Source of the DNA: Saccharopolyspora spinosa NRRL 18395
GTDB lineage: Bacteria; Actinomycetota; Actinomycetes; Mycobacteriales; Pseudonocardiaceae
Direction of reading: 5' to 3'
DNA length: 64,000 bases
Assembly: GCF_000194155.1 (NCBI RefSeq)
Contig: NZ_GL877882.1
Coordinates: 320,233-384,232, forward strand
Shown here piece by piece: positions 26,835-35,876 of the stretch. Numbering within the stretch: the stretch's first letter is position 1; each line of letters begins with the position of its first letter. Below the pieces are notes generated by a model that was not told the origin of the DNA, did no database searches, and worked only from the letters and a program-made list of their open reading frames with translations. The translations under genes and the position numbers were made by a program.

Positions 26835-28993
26835 CACGACATCCCCGGGAGGAACTGGACGACCAGGTCGATGAGCTTGATGCCGAGGAACGGCGTCACG
26901 ATCCCGCCCAGGCCGTAGAGGTAGAGGTTGCGGCTGAGCAGCTGGGCGGCGCTGGCGGGCCGGTACCGCACGCCCCGCAGCGCCAGCGGGATGAGTGCCA
27001 CGATGACCAGCGCGTTGAAGACGACCGCGGACAGGATCGCCGACGCCGGGCTGGCCAGGCGCATGACGTTCAGCGCGTCGAGCCCGGGGTACATCGCGGC
27101 GAACATGGCGGGGATGATCGCGAAGTACTTGGCGATGTCGTTGGCGATGCTGAACGTTGTCAGCGCGCCGCGGGTGATCAGCAGCTGCTTGCCGATCTCG
27201 ACGATCTCGATCAGTTTGGTCGGGTTGGAGTCGAGGTCGACCATGTTGGCGGCTTCCTTGGCCGGCGAGGTGCCGGTGTTCATGGCGACACCGACGTCGG
27301 CCTGCGCCAGGGCCGGGGCGTCGTTGGTGCCGTCGCCGGTCATGGCCACCAGCCGGCCGCCTTCCTGCTCGGCCTTGATCAGGGCCATCTTGTCTGCCGG
27401 CTTGGCCTCGGCGAGGTAGTCGTCTACGCCGGCCTCGTCGGCGATGGCCTTGGCGGTCAGCGGGTTGTCGCCGGTGATCATCACGGTGCGGATGCCCATG
27501 TGCCGCATCGCGTCGAACCGCTCCCGCATGCCCGTCTTGACCACGTCCTTGAGGTGGATCACCCCGAGGAGCCGGGCGGGCTGCTGGTCGATGCGCTCGG
27601 CGACGACCAGCGCGGTGCCGCCCTCGGCGCTGATGCGCCGCACGGTGGTGTCGATGTGTTCGGTCGACTCGCCGCCCTGCTCGCGAACCCACGTCAGCAC
27701 GGCCGAGGCGGCGCCCTTGCGGATCCGCCGGGTGCTGCCGTTGTCGTCGAGGTCCACGCCGCTCATCCGGGTCTGCGCGGTGAACGGGATGAAATTCGCA
27801 CGCACCGCAACACCTTCCTCGCGGGCTCGCAGCTGGTAGGCGCGTTTGGCGAGCACGACGATCGAGCGGCCCTCGGGGGTTTCATCGGCCAGGCTGGACA
27901 ACTGCGCGGCATCGGCGACCTCGGCGGAGGTGGTGCCGTCGCCGGGCAGGAACTCGGTCGCTTCGCGATTGCCGAGGGTGATGGTGCCCGTCTTGTCCAG
28001 CAGCAGGGTGTTGACGTCCCCGGCCGCCTCGACCGCGCGACCGCTCATCGCCAGGACGTTGCGCTGCACCAGCCGATCCATCCCGGCGATGCCGATGGCC
28101 GACAGCAGCGCCCCGATCGTCGTCGGGATCAAGCAGACGAGCAGGGCGACGAGCACCACTGCGCTCACCCCGCTGCTGGTCAGCGCGAGGCTGTCGGGGA
28201 TGCCCGGCTGCACGGCCTTGCTGTAGATCGCCAGCGGTTGCAGCGTCGCGACCGCCAGCAGGAAGATCAACGTCAATGCGGCGAGCAGGATGTTCAGCGC
28301 GATTTCGTTGGGGGTCTTTTGCCGGTTGGCCCCTTCCACCAAGGCGATCATCCGGTCCACGAAGCTCTCGCCGGGCAGTTGCGTGATCTGCACGATGATC
28401 CGGTCCGAGAGCACCCCGGTGCCGCCGGTCACCGCGCTGCGGTCACCGCCGGATTCGCGGATCACCGGCGCGGACTCGCCCGTGATCACCGACTCGTCCA
28501 CGCTCGCGATGCCGTCGAGCACGTCCCCGTCGCCGGGGATGATCTCGCCCGCCTCGACGATCACGCGGTCGCCCCGTTGCAGGTCCGAGGCGGGCACGAC
28601 CTCCCACCGCTGCTTCGCGTCCGCCGGCTGCCAGCCGATCAACCTGCGGGCCTCGGTCTCGCGCTTGGCCCGGCGCAGCGTCGCCGCCTGGGCCTTGCCG
28701 CGGCCTTCGGCCACCGCCTCGGCCAGGTTCGCGAACACCACGGTCAACCACAGCCAGACGACGATCAGCCACGCGAACCACGACGGGGCGACCACCGCGA
28801 GCACCGTCGTCCACGCGGCACCGATCTCGACGATCAGCATGATCGGGTTGTGCCGCAAGGTGGCCGGGTTCAGCTTGCGCAGCGCCTCCGGAAGCGACCG
28901 AAGGAGCAGGTGCGGGTCGAGCAGGCCCGCCTGGATCAGGTGCGGCCTGGCGACCGCTCGGTGCACTCTGCTGGGAGCGGCGGCGGTGGTCAT
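26834..28993 (-). CDS. kdpB: K+-transporting P-type ATPase subunit KdpB
   Basis: The 719-residue P-type ATPase has the phosphorylation motif DKTGT with Asp333, the TGES actuator loop near 171 and the hinge motif GDGTNDAPALAQADVG. The membrane-helix pattern fits KdpB. The ATG at 28993 overlaps the kdpA stop as TGATG. It hydrolyses ATP to drive K+ uptake through the KdpA channel-like subunit. Confidence 0.97.
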   Translation of the reverse strand: MTTAAAPSRVHRAVARPHLIQAGLLDPHLLLRSLPEALRKLNPATLRHNPIMLIVEIGAAWTTVLAVVAPSWFAWLIVVWLWLTVVFANLAEAVAEGRGKAQAATLRRAKRETEARRLIGWQPADAKQRWEVVPASDLQRGDRVIVEAGEIIPGDGDVLDGIASVDESVITGESAPVIRESGGDRSAVTGGTGVLSDRIIVQITQLPGESFVDRMIALVEGANRQKTPNEIALNILLAALTLIFLLAVATLQPLAIYSKAVQPGIPDSLALTSSGVSAVVLVALLVCLIPTTIGALLSAIGIAGMDRLVQRNVLAMSGRAVEAAGDVNTLLLDKTGTITLGNREATEFLPGDGTTSAEVADAAQLSSLADETPEGRSIVVLAKRAYQLRAREEGVAVRANFIPFTAQTRMSGVDLDDNGSTRRIRKGAASAVLTWVREQGGESTEHIDTTVRRISAEGGTALVVAERIDQQPARLLGVIHLKDVVKTGMRERFDAMRHMGIRTVMITGDNPLTAKAIADEAGVDDYLAEAKPADKMALIKAEQEGGRLVAMTGDGTNDAPALAQADVGVAMNTGTSPAKEAANMVDLDSNPTKLIEIVEIGKQLLITRGALTTFSIANDIAKYFAIIPAMFAAMYPGLDALNVMRLASPASAILSAVVFNALVIVALIPLALRGVRYRPASAAQLLSRNLYLYGLGGIVTPFLGIKLIDLVVQFLPGMS

Positions 28994-30654
28994 CACCCGA
29001 TTCCTTCCGCGAGCGGGGCAAGCGCGAGCATCGGCAGGAAGGTCAGCGCGACGAGGATGATCGTCACCCCGGCGAGCATCCCGGCGAACTGCGGGCGGTG
29101 CGTGGGCAGCGTGCCCGCCGAGACCGGCACCGGCTGTTGCCGAGCCAGCGAGCCGGCCAGCGCGAGCACGAAGACGGCGGGCAGAAACCGGCCGAAGGCC
29201 ATCGCCAAACCCAGTGCGGTGTTGAACCACGGCGTGTTGGCCGACAAACCGGCGAACGCCGAACCGTTGTTGTTGGCCGCCGAGGTGAACGCGTACAGCA
29301 CTTCGGAGAGCCCGTGCGCTCCGGTGTTGAGCATGGCCTGCTGGCCCGCCGGTATCGCCATCGTGACCGCAGTGCCGGCCAGGACCAGCGCAGGCGTGGC
29401 CAAGAAGGACATCGCGGCGAGTTTGATCTCACGGTTGCCGATCTTCTTGCCCAGGTACTCGGGTGTTCGGCCAACCATCAGACCGGCCAGGAACACCGTC
29501 AGCACGGCCAGCACGAGGATCCCGTAAAGCCCCGAACCGACGCCGCCGGGCGCGACTTCGCCCAGCATCATGTTCACCATCAGCACGCCGCCACCGAGGC
29601 TGGTGAAGGAGTCGTGGGAGGAGTCCACCGAGCCGGTGGAGGTCAACGTCGTCGCGGCGGCGAACACACTTGAATCCGGTACGCCGAAGCGGACTTCCTT
29701 GCCCTCCAGCGCCGCGCCGACAGCAGTCGGGACGGTGCTCCGGTGGGATAGTTCCGCGAGCTGGACCGCGGCCGCGCTCAGCACCGCGAGCACGCCCATG
29801 ACGGCGACGATGGCGTAACCCTGCCGCCGGTCGCCGACCATCCGGCCGAACGTGCGCGGCAACGAGAACGCGATGACCAGCAACAGGAAGATCTCCACCC
29901 AGTTCGTCCACGCGGTCGGGTTCTCGAAGGGATGCGCGGAGTTGGCGTTGAAGAACCCGCCGCCGTTGGTGCCCAGTTCCTTGATCGCCTCCTGGCTGGC
30001 CACCGGGCCGCCGACGATGGTCTGCGCACCGCCGGCCGGGGTGGTGACGGTCTGACCGCCGTGCAGGTTCTGGACCGCTCCGCCCGCGATCAGGACCAAC
30101 GCGGCCACGAAGGCGATGGGCAGCAGGATCCGCACGCCGCCCCGGACCAGGTCCACCCAGAAATTGCCTAGGTCGTCGGTGCGGCTGCGTGCGAGGCCCC
30201 GCAACAATGCGATCGCCACCGCCATGCCCACCGCGGCCGACACGAAGTTCTGCACGGCGAGGCCGGCCATCTGCACCAGGTGCCCCATCGTCGATTCGCC
30301 CGAGTACGCCTGCCAGTTCGTGTTCGTGACGAAGCTGATCGCGGTGTTCCAAGCGGTGTCCGGCGGGACCGCGTCGTGCCCCAGGCTGAGCACCAGGTAG
30401 TCCTGCACGCGCTGCAAGCCGTAGAGGAAGAGCACCGAGACCATCGAGAAAGCCAGCACGCTCCGGGCGTACGAGGCCCAGGCCTGCCCGGAATCCGGCG
30501 CGATACCGGCCAGGCGGTAGAACGCGCGCTCGACCCTCAGGTGCCGCCCGCTGGTGTACACCCGGTACATGTAGTCACCCAGCGGTCGGTGGACCACTGC
30601 CAACGCGAGTGCCAAGGCCACCACGAACAGGGCCCCGGCGGCTGCCGCCGTCAT
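28993..30654 (-). CDS. kdpA: K+-transporting ATPase subunit KdpA
   Basis: The 553-residue polytopic membrane subunit has the four pore-type selectivity segments, visible as FVTNTNWQAYSGE, ELGTNGGGFFNANSAHPFENP, the FTSLGGG region and FTSAANNNGSAFAG. It forms the K+ selectivity pathway. It starts immediately after the kdpF stop codon. Confidence 0.97.
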   Translation of the reverse strand: MTAAAAGALFVVALALALAVVHRPLGDYMYRVYTSGRHLRVERAFYRLAGIAPDSGQAWASYARSVLAFSMVSVLFLYGLQRVQDYLVLSLGHDAVPPDTAWNTAISFVTNTNWQAYSGESTMGHLVQMAGLAVQNFVSAAVGMAVAIALLRGLARSRTDDLGNFWVDLVRGGVRILLPIAFVAALVLIAGGAVQNLHGGQTVTTPAGGAQTIVGGPVASQEAIKELGTNGGGFFNANSAHPFENPTAWTNWVEIFLLLVIAFSLPRTFGRMVGDRRQGYAIVAVMGVLAVLSAAAVQLAELSHRSTVPTAVGAALEGKEVRFGVPDSSVFAAATTLTSTGSVDSSHDSFTSLGGGVLMVNMMLGEVAPGGVGSGLYGILVLAVLTVFLAGLMVGRTPEYLGKKIGNREIKLAAMSFLATPALVLAGTAVTMAIPAGQQAMLNTGAHGLSEVLYAFTSAANNNGSAFAGLSANTPWFNTALGLAMAFGRFLPAVFVLALAGSLARQQPVPVSAGTLPTHRPQFAGMLAGVTIILVALTFLPMLALAPLAEGIG

Positions 30655-30744
30655 CTAGAACCGCTCCGGGAACACCAGCGCCATCACCAGGAACACCAAC
30701 AACACCACCGCCAACACCAGGCCGATGACGTTCTCCGCGGTCAC
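30655..30744 (-). CDS. kdpF: Small Kdp subunit KdpF
   Basis: A 29-residue single-helix peptide starts with GTG, has a hydrophobic core and ends in VFPERF, just before the kdpA ATG. Size, position and composition are those of KdpF, a lipid-like stabiliser of the KdpFABC complex. Its GTG overlaps the stop of another small membrane peptide gene. Confidence 0.9.
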   Translation of the reverse strand: MTAENVIGLVLAVVLLVFLVMALVFPERF

Positions 30745-30824
30745 AGCCGCTCGACCGCCCGAATCACGAGCGCCAGCACGACGAAGACCACGATGGTCAA
30801 CGCCACGAATGCCAGATCGGCCAT
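30741..30824 (-). CDS. 27-residue membrane peptide in the kdp leader
   Basis: The ORF starts at an ATG behind GGGGGA and encodes one hydrophobic helix (DLAFVALTIVVFVVLALVIR) followed by a basic/acidic tail. Its stop overlaps the kdpF start as GTGA. The overlap and good ribosome site make it a likely real gene, possibly a second KdpF-like accessory peptide. Function is inferred from position. Confidence 0.7.
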   Translation of the reverse strand: MADLAFVALTIVVFVVLALVIRAVERL

Positions 30825-30835
30825 GACGTCCCCCT

Positions 30836-31102
30836 TCATCGCTCGCCCGACGCGAAGCCGTTCAGGAACAACCAGCCCAACACCGAGGTGACCAGTGCAC
30901 CCGGGGCATTGCGGATCGCGGCGGCATACCCGCCGACGACGAGGCTGAGCACGACCAACCCGGCCACCGGCTCGCCCGACCACCAAGCAGCCACGCTGGC
31001 AGGCACCGTCCCGACCGCTACGACGAAGTAACCCACCGCCGACGACGTCGCGGGCCCTGCCACGGACCGACGCGCCGGGCCACAATTCCGGAAATCACGC
31101 AT
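30836..31102 (-). CDS. Small membrane protein upstream of kdpF
   Basis: An 88-residue protein with about three hydrophobic segments (SAVGYFVVAVGTVP, VAGLVVLSLVVGGYAAA, LVTSVLGWLFLNGF) starts at an ATG at 31102 and lies 11 nt before the 27-residue peptide gene. I recognise no characterised family. It is co-directional with kdp and probably the first gene of the operon. Confidence 0.65.
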   Translation of the reverse strand: MRDFRNCGPARRSVAGPATSSAVGYFVVAVGTVPASVAAWWSGEPVAGLVVLSLVVGGYAAAIRNAPGALVTSVLGWLFLNGFASGER

Positions 31103-31186
31103 CGCCACGCCCCCTGCCTTCGTCCGCAGGCGGTTACCACCCCCGTCAAGCTCGCCAGGAACCCGCCACCCGGGGGCTTGACGCGT

Positions 31187-31223
31187 GCGCATGGCTCGTG
31201 CTCGGAGGAGGCTGGCCATGCGC
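31187..31223. promoter_or_regulatory. Inverted repeat between kdp leader and enoyl-CoA hydratase
   Basis: GCGCATGGC pairs exactly with GCCATGCGC over a 19-nt loop, in the divergent region between the kdp leader gene and the hydratase. It may be an operator or a hairpin in the hydratase leader. Confidence 0.3.
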
Positions 31224-31248
31224 GATTCTGCGAGTTAGGGTCCCGCCG

Positions 31249-32058
31249 ATGTCTTTAGGTCGGCTAACTGGAGTGGCATTGGCGGAGACCACCAGCACCG
31301 AGCACGCGGTCGCCGAGCTGGACACGGACGGCATCGCCACGGTCACGATCAGGAACGCGAAGGCGCTCAACATCGTCGGCACCCCGGTCATCAAGGACGT
31401 GACCGCGGCCATCGACGGGCTGGCCGTACGCCCGGAGGTGCGGGTGCTGGTGCTGCGCGGAACCGGTGACCGCGCCTTCATCGGTGGTGCCGACATCAAC
31501 GAGATGTCCACACTGGACCGTCGCGGTGCCGAGATGTTCATCGACGGCCTGCGGGGGATGTGCGAGGCGGTGCGGAACTTCCCGTCCCCGGTGATCGCGC
31601 GGATCCCCGGCTGGTGCCTCGGCGGCGGTCTCGAGATGGCTGCCGCCTGCGACCTGCGGATCAGCAGCAGCGATGCCCGGTTCGGGATGCCCGAGGTCGC
31701 GGTCGGCATCCCGTCGGTGATCCACGCGGCGCTGCTGCCCCGGCTGATCGGCACCGGGCGCGCCGCCTGGCTGACCCTCACGGGCGACCACGTCGACGCC
31801 GCCACCGCGCTGTCCTGGGGGCTGGTGCACGAGGTCTGCGAACCGGCCGAGCTGGACGCCGCGGTGGATCGCATGGCGCGGAAGTTCGTCAAGTTCGGCC
31901 CGGCCGCAGTCCGGCAGCAGAAGAAACTCCTCCGTTCCTGGGAAGATCTGCCGATCGACCAGGCCGTCGCGAACAGCGTCACAGAGTTCGGCACGGCCTT
32001 CGACACCGGTGAACCGCAGCGGTTCATGACGGAGTTCCTCAACCGCAAGCGTTCTTGA
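31249..32058 (+). CDS. Enoyl-CoA hydratase/isomerase family protein
   Basis: The 269-residue crotonase-fold protein has the oxyanion-hole segments DRAFIGGADINEM and PGWCLGGGLEMAAACDLRI and the catalytic-region FGMPEVAVGIPS. The ATG at 31249 is chosen, though an in-frame TTG a few codons later is possible. It stands alone, so the substrate is unknown. Its stop abuts a convergent methyltransferase-like pseudogene. Confidence 0.9.
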   Translation: MSLGRLTGVALAETTSTEHAVAELDTDGIATVTIRNAKALNIVGTPVIKDVTAAIDGLAVRPEVRVLVLRGTGDRAFIGGADINEMSTLDRRGAEMFIDGLRGMCEAVRNFPSPVIARIPGWCLGGGLEMAAACDLRISSSDARFGMPEVAVGIPSVIHAALLPRLIGTGRAAWLTLTGDHVDAATALSWGLVHEVCEPAELDAAVDRMARKFVKFGPAAVRQQKKLLRSWEDLPIDQAVANSVTEFGTAFDTGEPQRFMTEFLNRKRS

Positions 32059-32436
32059 GCGACTGGTCACGAACCCTCGGCGAGGTTCCACGGGCTCGGG
32101 CGCGCTTTCCGGCCGCAACCAGGTCCTGCCAGGTTTCCCTGACGGCGCGCCGGAACTCGCCGAGCACCCGCAACGCTTCCGGCACCTGGCCGTCGGGCTG
32201 GTGCGGGTGGACCCGACGGCGGCAAGATCTCCGCGCGCCGAGAACAGCGCTTCCACGTCGAGCACTTCCAGCGGTCGGTCGCGCGGCTCGAACAGCTCGT
32301 CGAGGATCTTGCCGCAAGCCGTGCGCCAGGCGTCGCGTTTGTCCTGGGTTTAGGCCCGGTAGAAATGGTCGTAGGCCGGTGCCCGCCGGTTCCAGTTGTC
32401 GCGGACCGCCTCGATCGCCCGGCGGTTGTCGTTCAT
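32056..32436 (-). pseudogene. Broken methyltransferase-like gene at end of riboswitch operon
   Basis: The first 28 codons from an ATG at 32436 read like the start of a class I SAM methyltransferase (IEAVRDNWNRRAPAYDHFYRA). A TAA at 32352-32350 then stops the frame. After the stop the same frame continues (TQDKRDAWRTACGKILDELF, LEVLDV), but the SAM loop is lost and a different C-terminal piece (EALRVLGEFRRAVRETWQDL) follows in another frame. It lies 85 nt after the dual ATPase gene and was probably the last gene of that operon. Confidence 0.5.
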
Positions 32437-32521
32437 GGGACCGCCTTCGTCGTCGTGCTAACGCCACAGCGCGGGAGTTGGTTGCACGTGGTTGGCAATG
32501 GCAGCTTCGGGATGCTTGGCG

Positions 32522-34120
32522 TCAGTGCTCGCCTTCTCGACCCATCAAGCCGCTGTTGGTCGTTGCGTCGCCGCCACTTGCGCTGTCCACCAGCTCGCGC
32601 GCGACTGTCGTGCGCGGTTCGGTGAGCAGAACTTGGGTGGGGGAGTGTTCCACGCAGCGGCCTGCTTCGAGGACGTGTATTTCGTCGGCGATCGCGGCGA
32701 CCGCTGGCAGGTCGTGGCTGATCAGCACCAGCCCGACGGCGGCGGTGCGGACGGTCTCGGCGAGCAGGTCGAGCAGTTCGGCTTGGTTGATCAGGTCCTG
32801 TCCGGAGGTGATCTCGTCGCAGATCAGCGCTACGGGTCGGGCGAGCAGTGCGCGCGCCAGCGCCGCTCGCTGGAGCTGTCCGCCGGACAGCGCACCGGGC
32901 CGACGAGTGGCCTGCGACGCGGACAGCCCGAGTGATTCGAGGATGCTCGCCGCCTCGATCCGCGCCTTCTCGCGGCCGAGTCCGCAGGCCAGTTGCGCTG
33001 TTCTGGCGACCTGGGCGAGGACCGGGCGGAACTCGTCGAAGGAGGCCCGGGCGTCCTGGTGGACGTACTGCACCCGGGTTCGCTTCGACCGGCCACGGCG
33101 TTTGATGTCGGTAGCCAGGGGCACGCCGTCCAGCAGCACCTGCCCGGTGTCTGGGCGGGTCAACCCGGCGAGGCAGCGCGCGAGGGTCGTCTTGCCCGCC
33201 CCGGAACGTCCGGCGACCGCGATGCACCGCCCGGGCGGGACGTCCAGGTCGATCCCGTCCAGCAGCCGTGTGCCGTTCCTCGCGGTCTTCGCGAGTCCGC
33301 GCGCGCTGAGCCCGGCGCCGGTCTGCCCGGCAGGCTCGTCGCGGGGTGTGGTGGGCAGCCGGGGCTCGGCCGCGAGCAGGTTTCGGGTGTGGGCGTGGGA
33401 CGGTGCCGCCAGTAACCGGCTCGCCGGGCCGCGCTCGACGATCCGACCGTCCTGGAGCACGACGACCTGGTCGGCGAGTCGGCGGGCGAGCCAGAGATCG
33501 TGGGTGAGCAGCACCATCGCGGTGCCGCGGCTCGACATCCGGGTCAGGGTTTCCACGGTCTCGGCCTTGGTGATGCTGTCCAGACCGGTCGCTGGTTCGT
33601 CGAGGACGAGCACTTCCGGACGGCCGAGGAGCACCTGGGCGAGGGCGATCCGCTGCTGCTGCCCGCCGGAGAGCTGGTGGGGGTACCGGCGCAGGAGGTC
33701 CGGCGCAGAGTCCAACCTGGCTGCTTCCAGTGCCTCGGCGACTGCGGCCGCGCGTTCCTGGCTCGTGGCGCAGCGCACCGCGGCCAACTCGTCCAGCACG
33801 CTGCCGACTCGGCGAACCGGGTTGAGCACGGCGGCGGGATGCTGCGGCAGGTAGCCGATCGCCGTCGCGCGGATCGCCCGGCGCTGTGTAGCGGGCAGCC
33901 CGAGCAGCTGCACGCCGCGCAGTTCGACCGCCCCGGTGAGTGCGATGCCGGGACGGCTCTCGCCCTGTAATGCCAGCCCCAGCGTTGTTTTGCCGCTGCC
34001 GGACTCCCCGATCGCCGCGGTGATCTCACCTGGCAGCACGTCGATGTCGAGGTCGACCAGTAGCGGGCGGGTATCGGCGCAGGCGTGCAGGTCCCGTGCG
34101 CTGAGTATCGGTGTGCTCAT
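32522..34120 (-). CDS. Dual-ATPase subunit of peptide/nickel-type ABC importer
   Basis: The 532-residue protein holds two ABC ATPases in tandem, OppD-like then OppF-like. Walker A GESGSGKTT and signature LSGGQQQR are in the first half, and GRSGAGKTT and LSGGQLQR in the second. This fused layout is common in actinobacterial peptide/nickel/metallophore importers. The ATG at 34120 overlaps the permease stop by 4 nt. It powers import through the two permeases encoded just upstream. Confidence 0.93.
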   Translation of the reverse strand: MSTPILSARDLHACADTRPLLVDLDIDVLPGEITAAIGESGSGKTTLGLALQGESRPGIALTGAVELRGVQLLGLPATQRRAIRATAIGYLPQHPAAVLNPVRRVGSVLDELAAVRCATSQERAAAVAEALEAARLDSAPDLLRRYPHQLSGGQQQRIALAQVLLGRPEVLVLDEPATGLDSITKAETVETLTRMSSRGTAMVLLTHDLWLARRLADQVVVLQDGRIVERGPASRLLAAPSHAHTRNLLAAEPRLPTTPRDEPAGQTGAGLSARGLAKTARNGTRLLDGIDLDVPPGRCIAVAGRSGAGKTTLARCLAGLTRPDTGQVLLDGVPLATDIKRRGRSKRTRVQYVHQDARASFDEFRPVLAQVARTAQLACGLGREKARIEAASILESLGLSASQATRRPGALSGGQLQRAALARALLARPVALICDEITSGQDLINQAELLDLLAETVRTAAVGLVLISHDLPAVAAIADEIHVLEAGRCVEHSPTQVLLTEPRTTVARELVDSASGGDATTNSGLMGREGEH

Positions 34121-34932
34121 GCGGTTGCGGCCCCGTTCCGGCGTGCGAGCGACTGGTCCAGTAGCAGGTTGGTGCCCATGCACAGCGCTACCAGCAGGGC
34201 TGCCGGTACCAGGACCGTGAGTGGTTGCAGGAACAGCGCTTCCTTATTGCGCTCGACCAGCACCGCCCAGTCGCTGGCCGACGGGGCCAGCCCGAGCCCC
34301 AGGAAGTTCGCCGATGCCAACAGGTACAGCACCAGGCTCAACCGGTTTCCGGCGTCGACGAGGACGGGTCCCAGCACGGCACGGCCGACGTAGCCGAGGT
34401 GGATTCGCCACCACGGCTCACCTTGCATCATCATCGCCTCCACTGCGGCTCGGCACCCGGGAGCCAGTGCGGCGCTGCGGACGATGCGGACCACAGCGGG
34501 CAGTTGCAGTACAGCGATGGCCACCACCAGGGTCGCCACGCCGCGCCAGCCGGTAGCGGCCAGCACGAGGAGCACCAGCAGTCCCGGCAGCGCGAGTACG
34601 AAATCCATGACACGAAGCAGGAAACCGTCGGCCCACCGGTTGTGGCGGCTGGTGACCAGCAGCGCCAGCGGCACGCCGACCAGGTAGGACAGCAGCAACG
34701 ACAAGCCCGCGAGTACGACGATCGAGGTTCCGCCGCTGAGGGCGAGTGCGAGCACATCGCGGCCGAGAACATCGGTTCCCAGCGGGAATTCGGCCCCGGG
34801 CGGTTCCAACGGACCGGCCACCGAGCGCACCGGGCCGGCCAGTGCCGGGCCGACCAACGCCACCAGCGCCGGAACTCCGAGCATCACTGATCCGAGGACG
34901 ACGGTGGGAGCGGGGAATCGACGTGCAGTCAC
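34117..34932 (-). CDS. ABC importer permease (DppC/NikC-like)
   Basis: The 271-residue membrane protein has the binding-protein-dependent permease signature in the EAMMMQGEPWWRIHLGYVGR region and the PLGTDVLGRDV N-terminal loop typical of the C-type subunit. The start is a GTG overlapping the previous stop as GTGA. It pairs with the next permease to form the channel of a peptide/nickel-type uptake system. Confidence 0.92.
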   Translation of the reverse strand: MTARRFPAPTVVLGSVMLGVPALVALVGPALAGPVRSVAGPLEPPGAEFPLGTDVLGRDVLALALSGGTSIVVLAGLSLLLSYLVGVPLALLVTSRHNRWADGFLLRVMDFVLALPGLLVLLVLAATGWRGVATLVVAIAVLQLPAVVRIVRSAALAPGCRAAVEAMMMQGEPWWRIHLGYVGRAVLGPVLVDAGNRLSLVLYLLASANFLGLGLAPSASDWAVLVERNKEALFLQPLTVLVPAALLVALCMGTNLLLDQSLARRNGAATA

Positions 34933-35876
34933 GCGACCACCTCGCGTTGTGGGACGAGTCGCCGGGATGTGACGTCGGCGAGCAGGTTCAACGTGATCGT
35001 GGTGGCAGCGAACACCAGCGCGTAGCCCTGCACCGAGGGCAGGTCGCGGGCCATGACCGCACCGATGAATCCCGAACCCATTCCTGGTAAGGCGAAGATC
35101 GCCTCGACGACCACCACCCCGCCGAGCAGCCCGTCCACCGCCCGCGCGAGCTGCTGCACCGCGGGGCCGAGCGCGTTGGGCAGCACGTGCCGGAACACGA
35201 CCTTGCCTTCGCTCAGCCCGTGGAGTCGGACGTGCATGGCGTATTCGGCGTTGTCGGCCTCCGCGACGCCGATGCGCACCTGGCGCGCCAGGGCGCACAA
35301 CTGCTTGCTCACCAGCACTCCGACCGGCAGGACCAGGACCGCTGGTTGCGTGGCCAGCGACCACCCGGACGCCCCGGCCGCGGTGGCCGGAAGCCAGCCG
35401 AGTTGGAGGGCGAACAAGGCCACCAACAGCAGGGCCAGGGCGAACTCCGGCACCGAGTTGAGCATCACGATCACGCCGTTGAGCACCCGATCCAGCAACG
35501 ATCCCTGGCGCAAACCCGTGGTGACGCCGGCCGCGACGGCCAACGGGATCACCACCGCCAGCGCGAGCAGTGTCAGCAGTGCTGTGGTGGCGAAACCTCG
35601 GGCGATCTCGTCGGAAACGGCCTCGCCGGTCAGCAACGACTGGCCCAGGTCGCCGTGCACCACACTGCCTAGCCAGTCCAGGAAGCGCTCCCACAGCGGC
35701 CGGTCCAACCCCAGCTGCTCGCGCAGCGCCGTAACCTGCTCATCGGTCGCGTGCTCGCCCAGGACCACCACCGCGGTGTCGCCGGGCAGGATCGAGGTCA
35801 GCGCGAAAACGGCGACCGCCACCGCAGCGAGTTGCAGCGCGGCGGCCCCGAGCCGCCGCAGCACGAACAACCCCAT
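34929..35876 (-). CDS. ABC importer permease (DppB/NikB-like)
   Basis: The 315-residue membrane protein begins with VLRRLGAAALQL and has the SILPGDTAVVVLG and LDRPLWERFLDWL loop typical of B-type subunits of peptide/nickel importers, plus the cytoplasmic coupling loop near YAMHVRLHGLSEGKV. The ATG overlaps the solute-binding-protein stop as TGATG, supporting strict co-translation. Confidence 0.92.
   Translation of the reverse strand: MGLFVLRRLGAAALQLAAVAVAVFALTSILPGDTAVVVLGEHATDEQVTALREQLGLDRPLWERFLDWLGSVVHGDLGQSLLTGEAVSDEIARGFATTALLTLLALAVVIPLAVAAGVTTGLRQGSLLDRVLNGVIVMLNSVPEFALALLLVALFALQLGWLPATAAGASGWSLATQPAVLVLPVGVLVSKQLCALARQVRIGVAEADNAEYAMHVRLHGLSEGKVVFRHVLPNALGPAVQQLARAVDGLLGGVVVVEAIFALPGMGSGFIGAVMARDLPSVQGYALVFAATTITLNLLADVTSRRLVPQREVVA

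Noticed and set aside
27500..29527. 675-codon plus-strand frame opposite kdpB/kdpA
   Set aside because: Low-complexity His/Asp/Arg-rich shadow of kdpB and kdpA.
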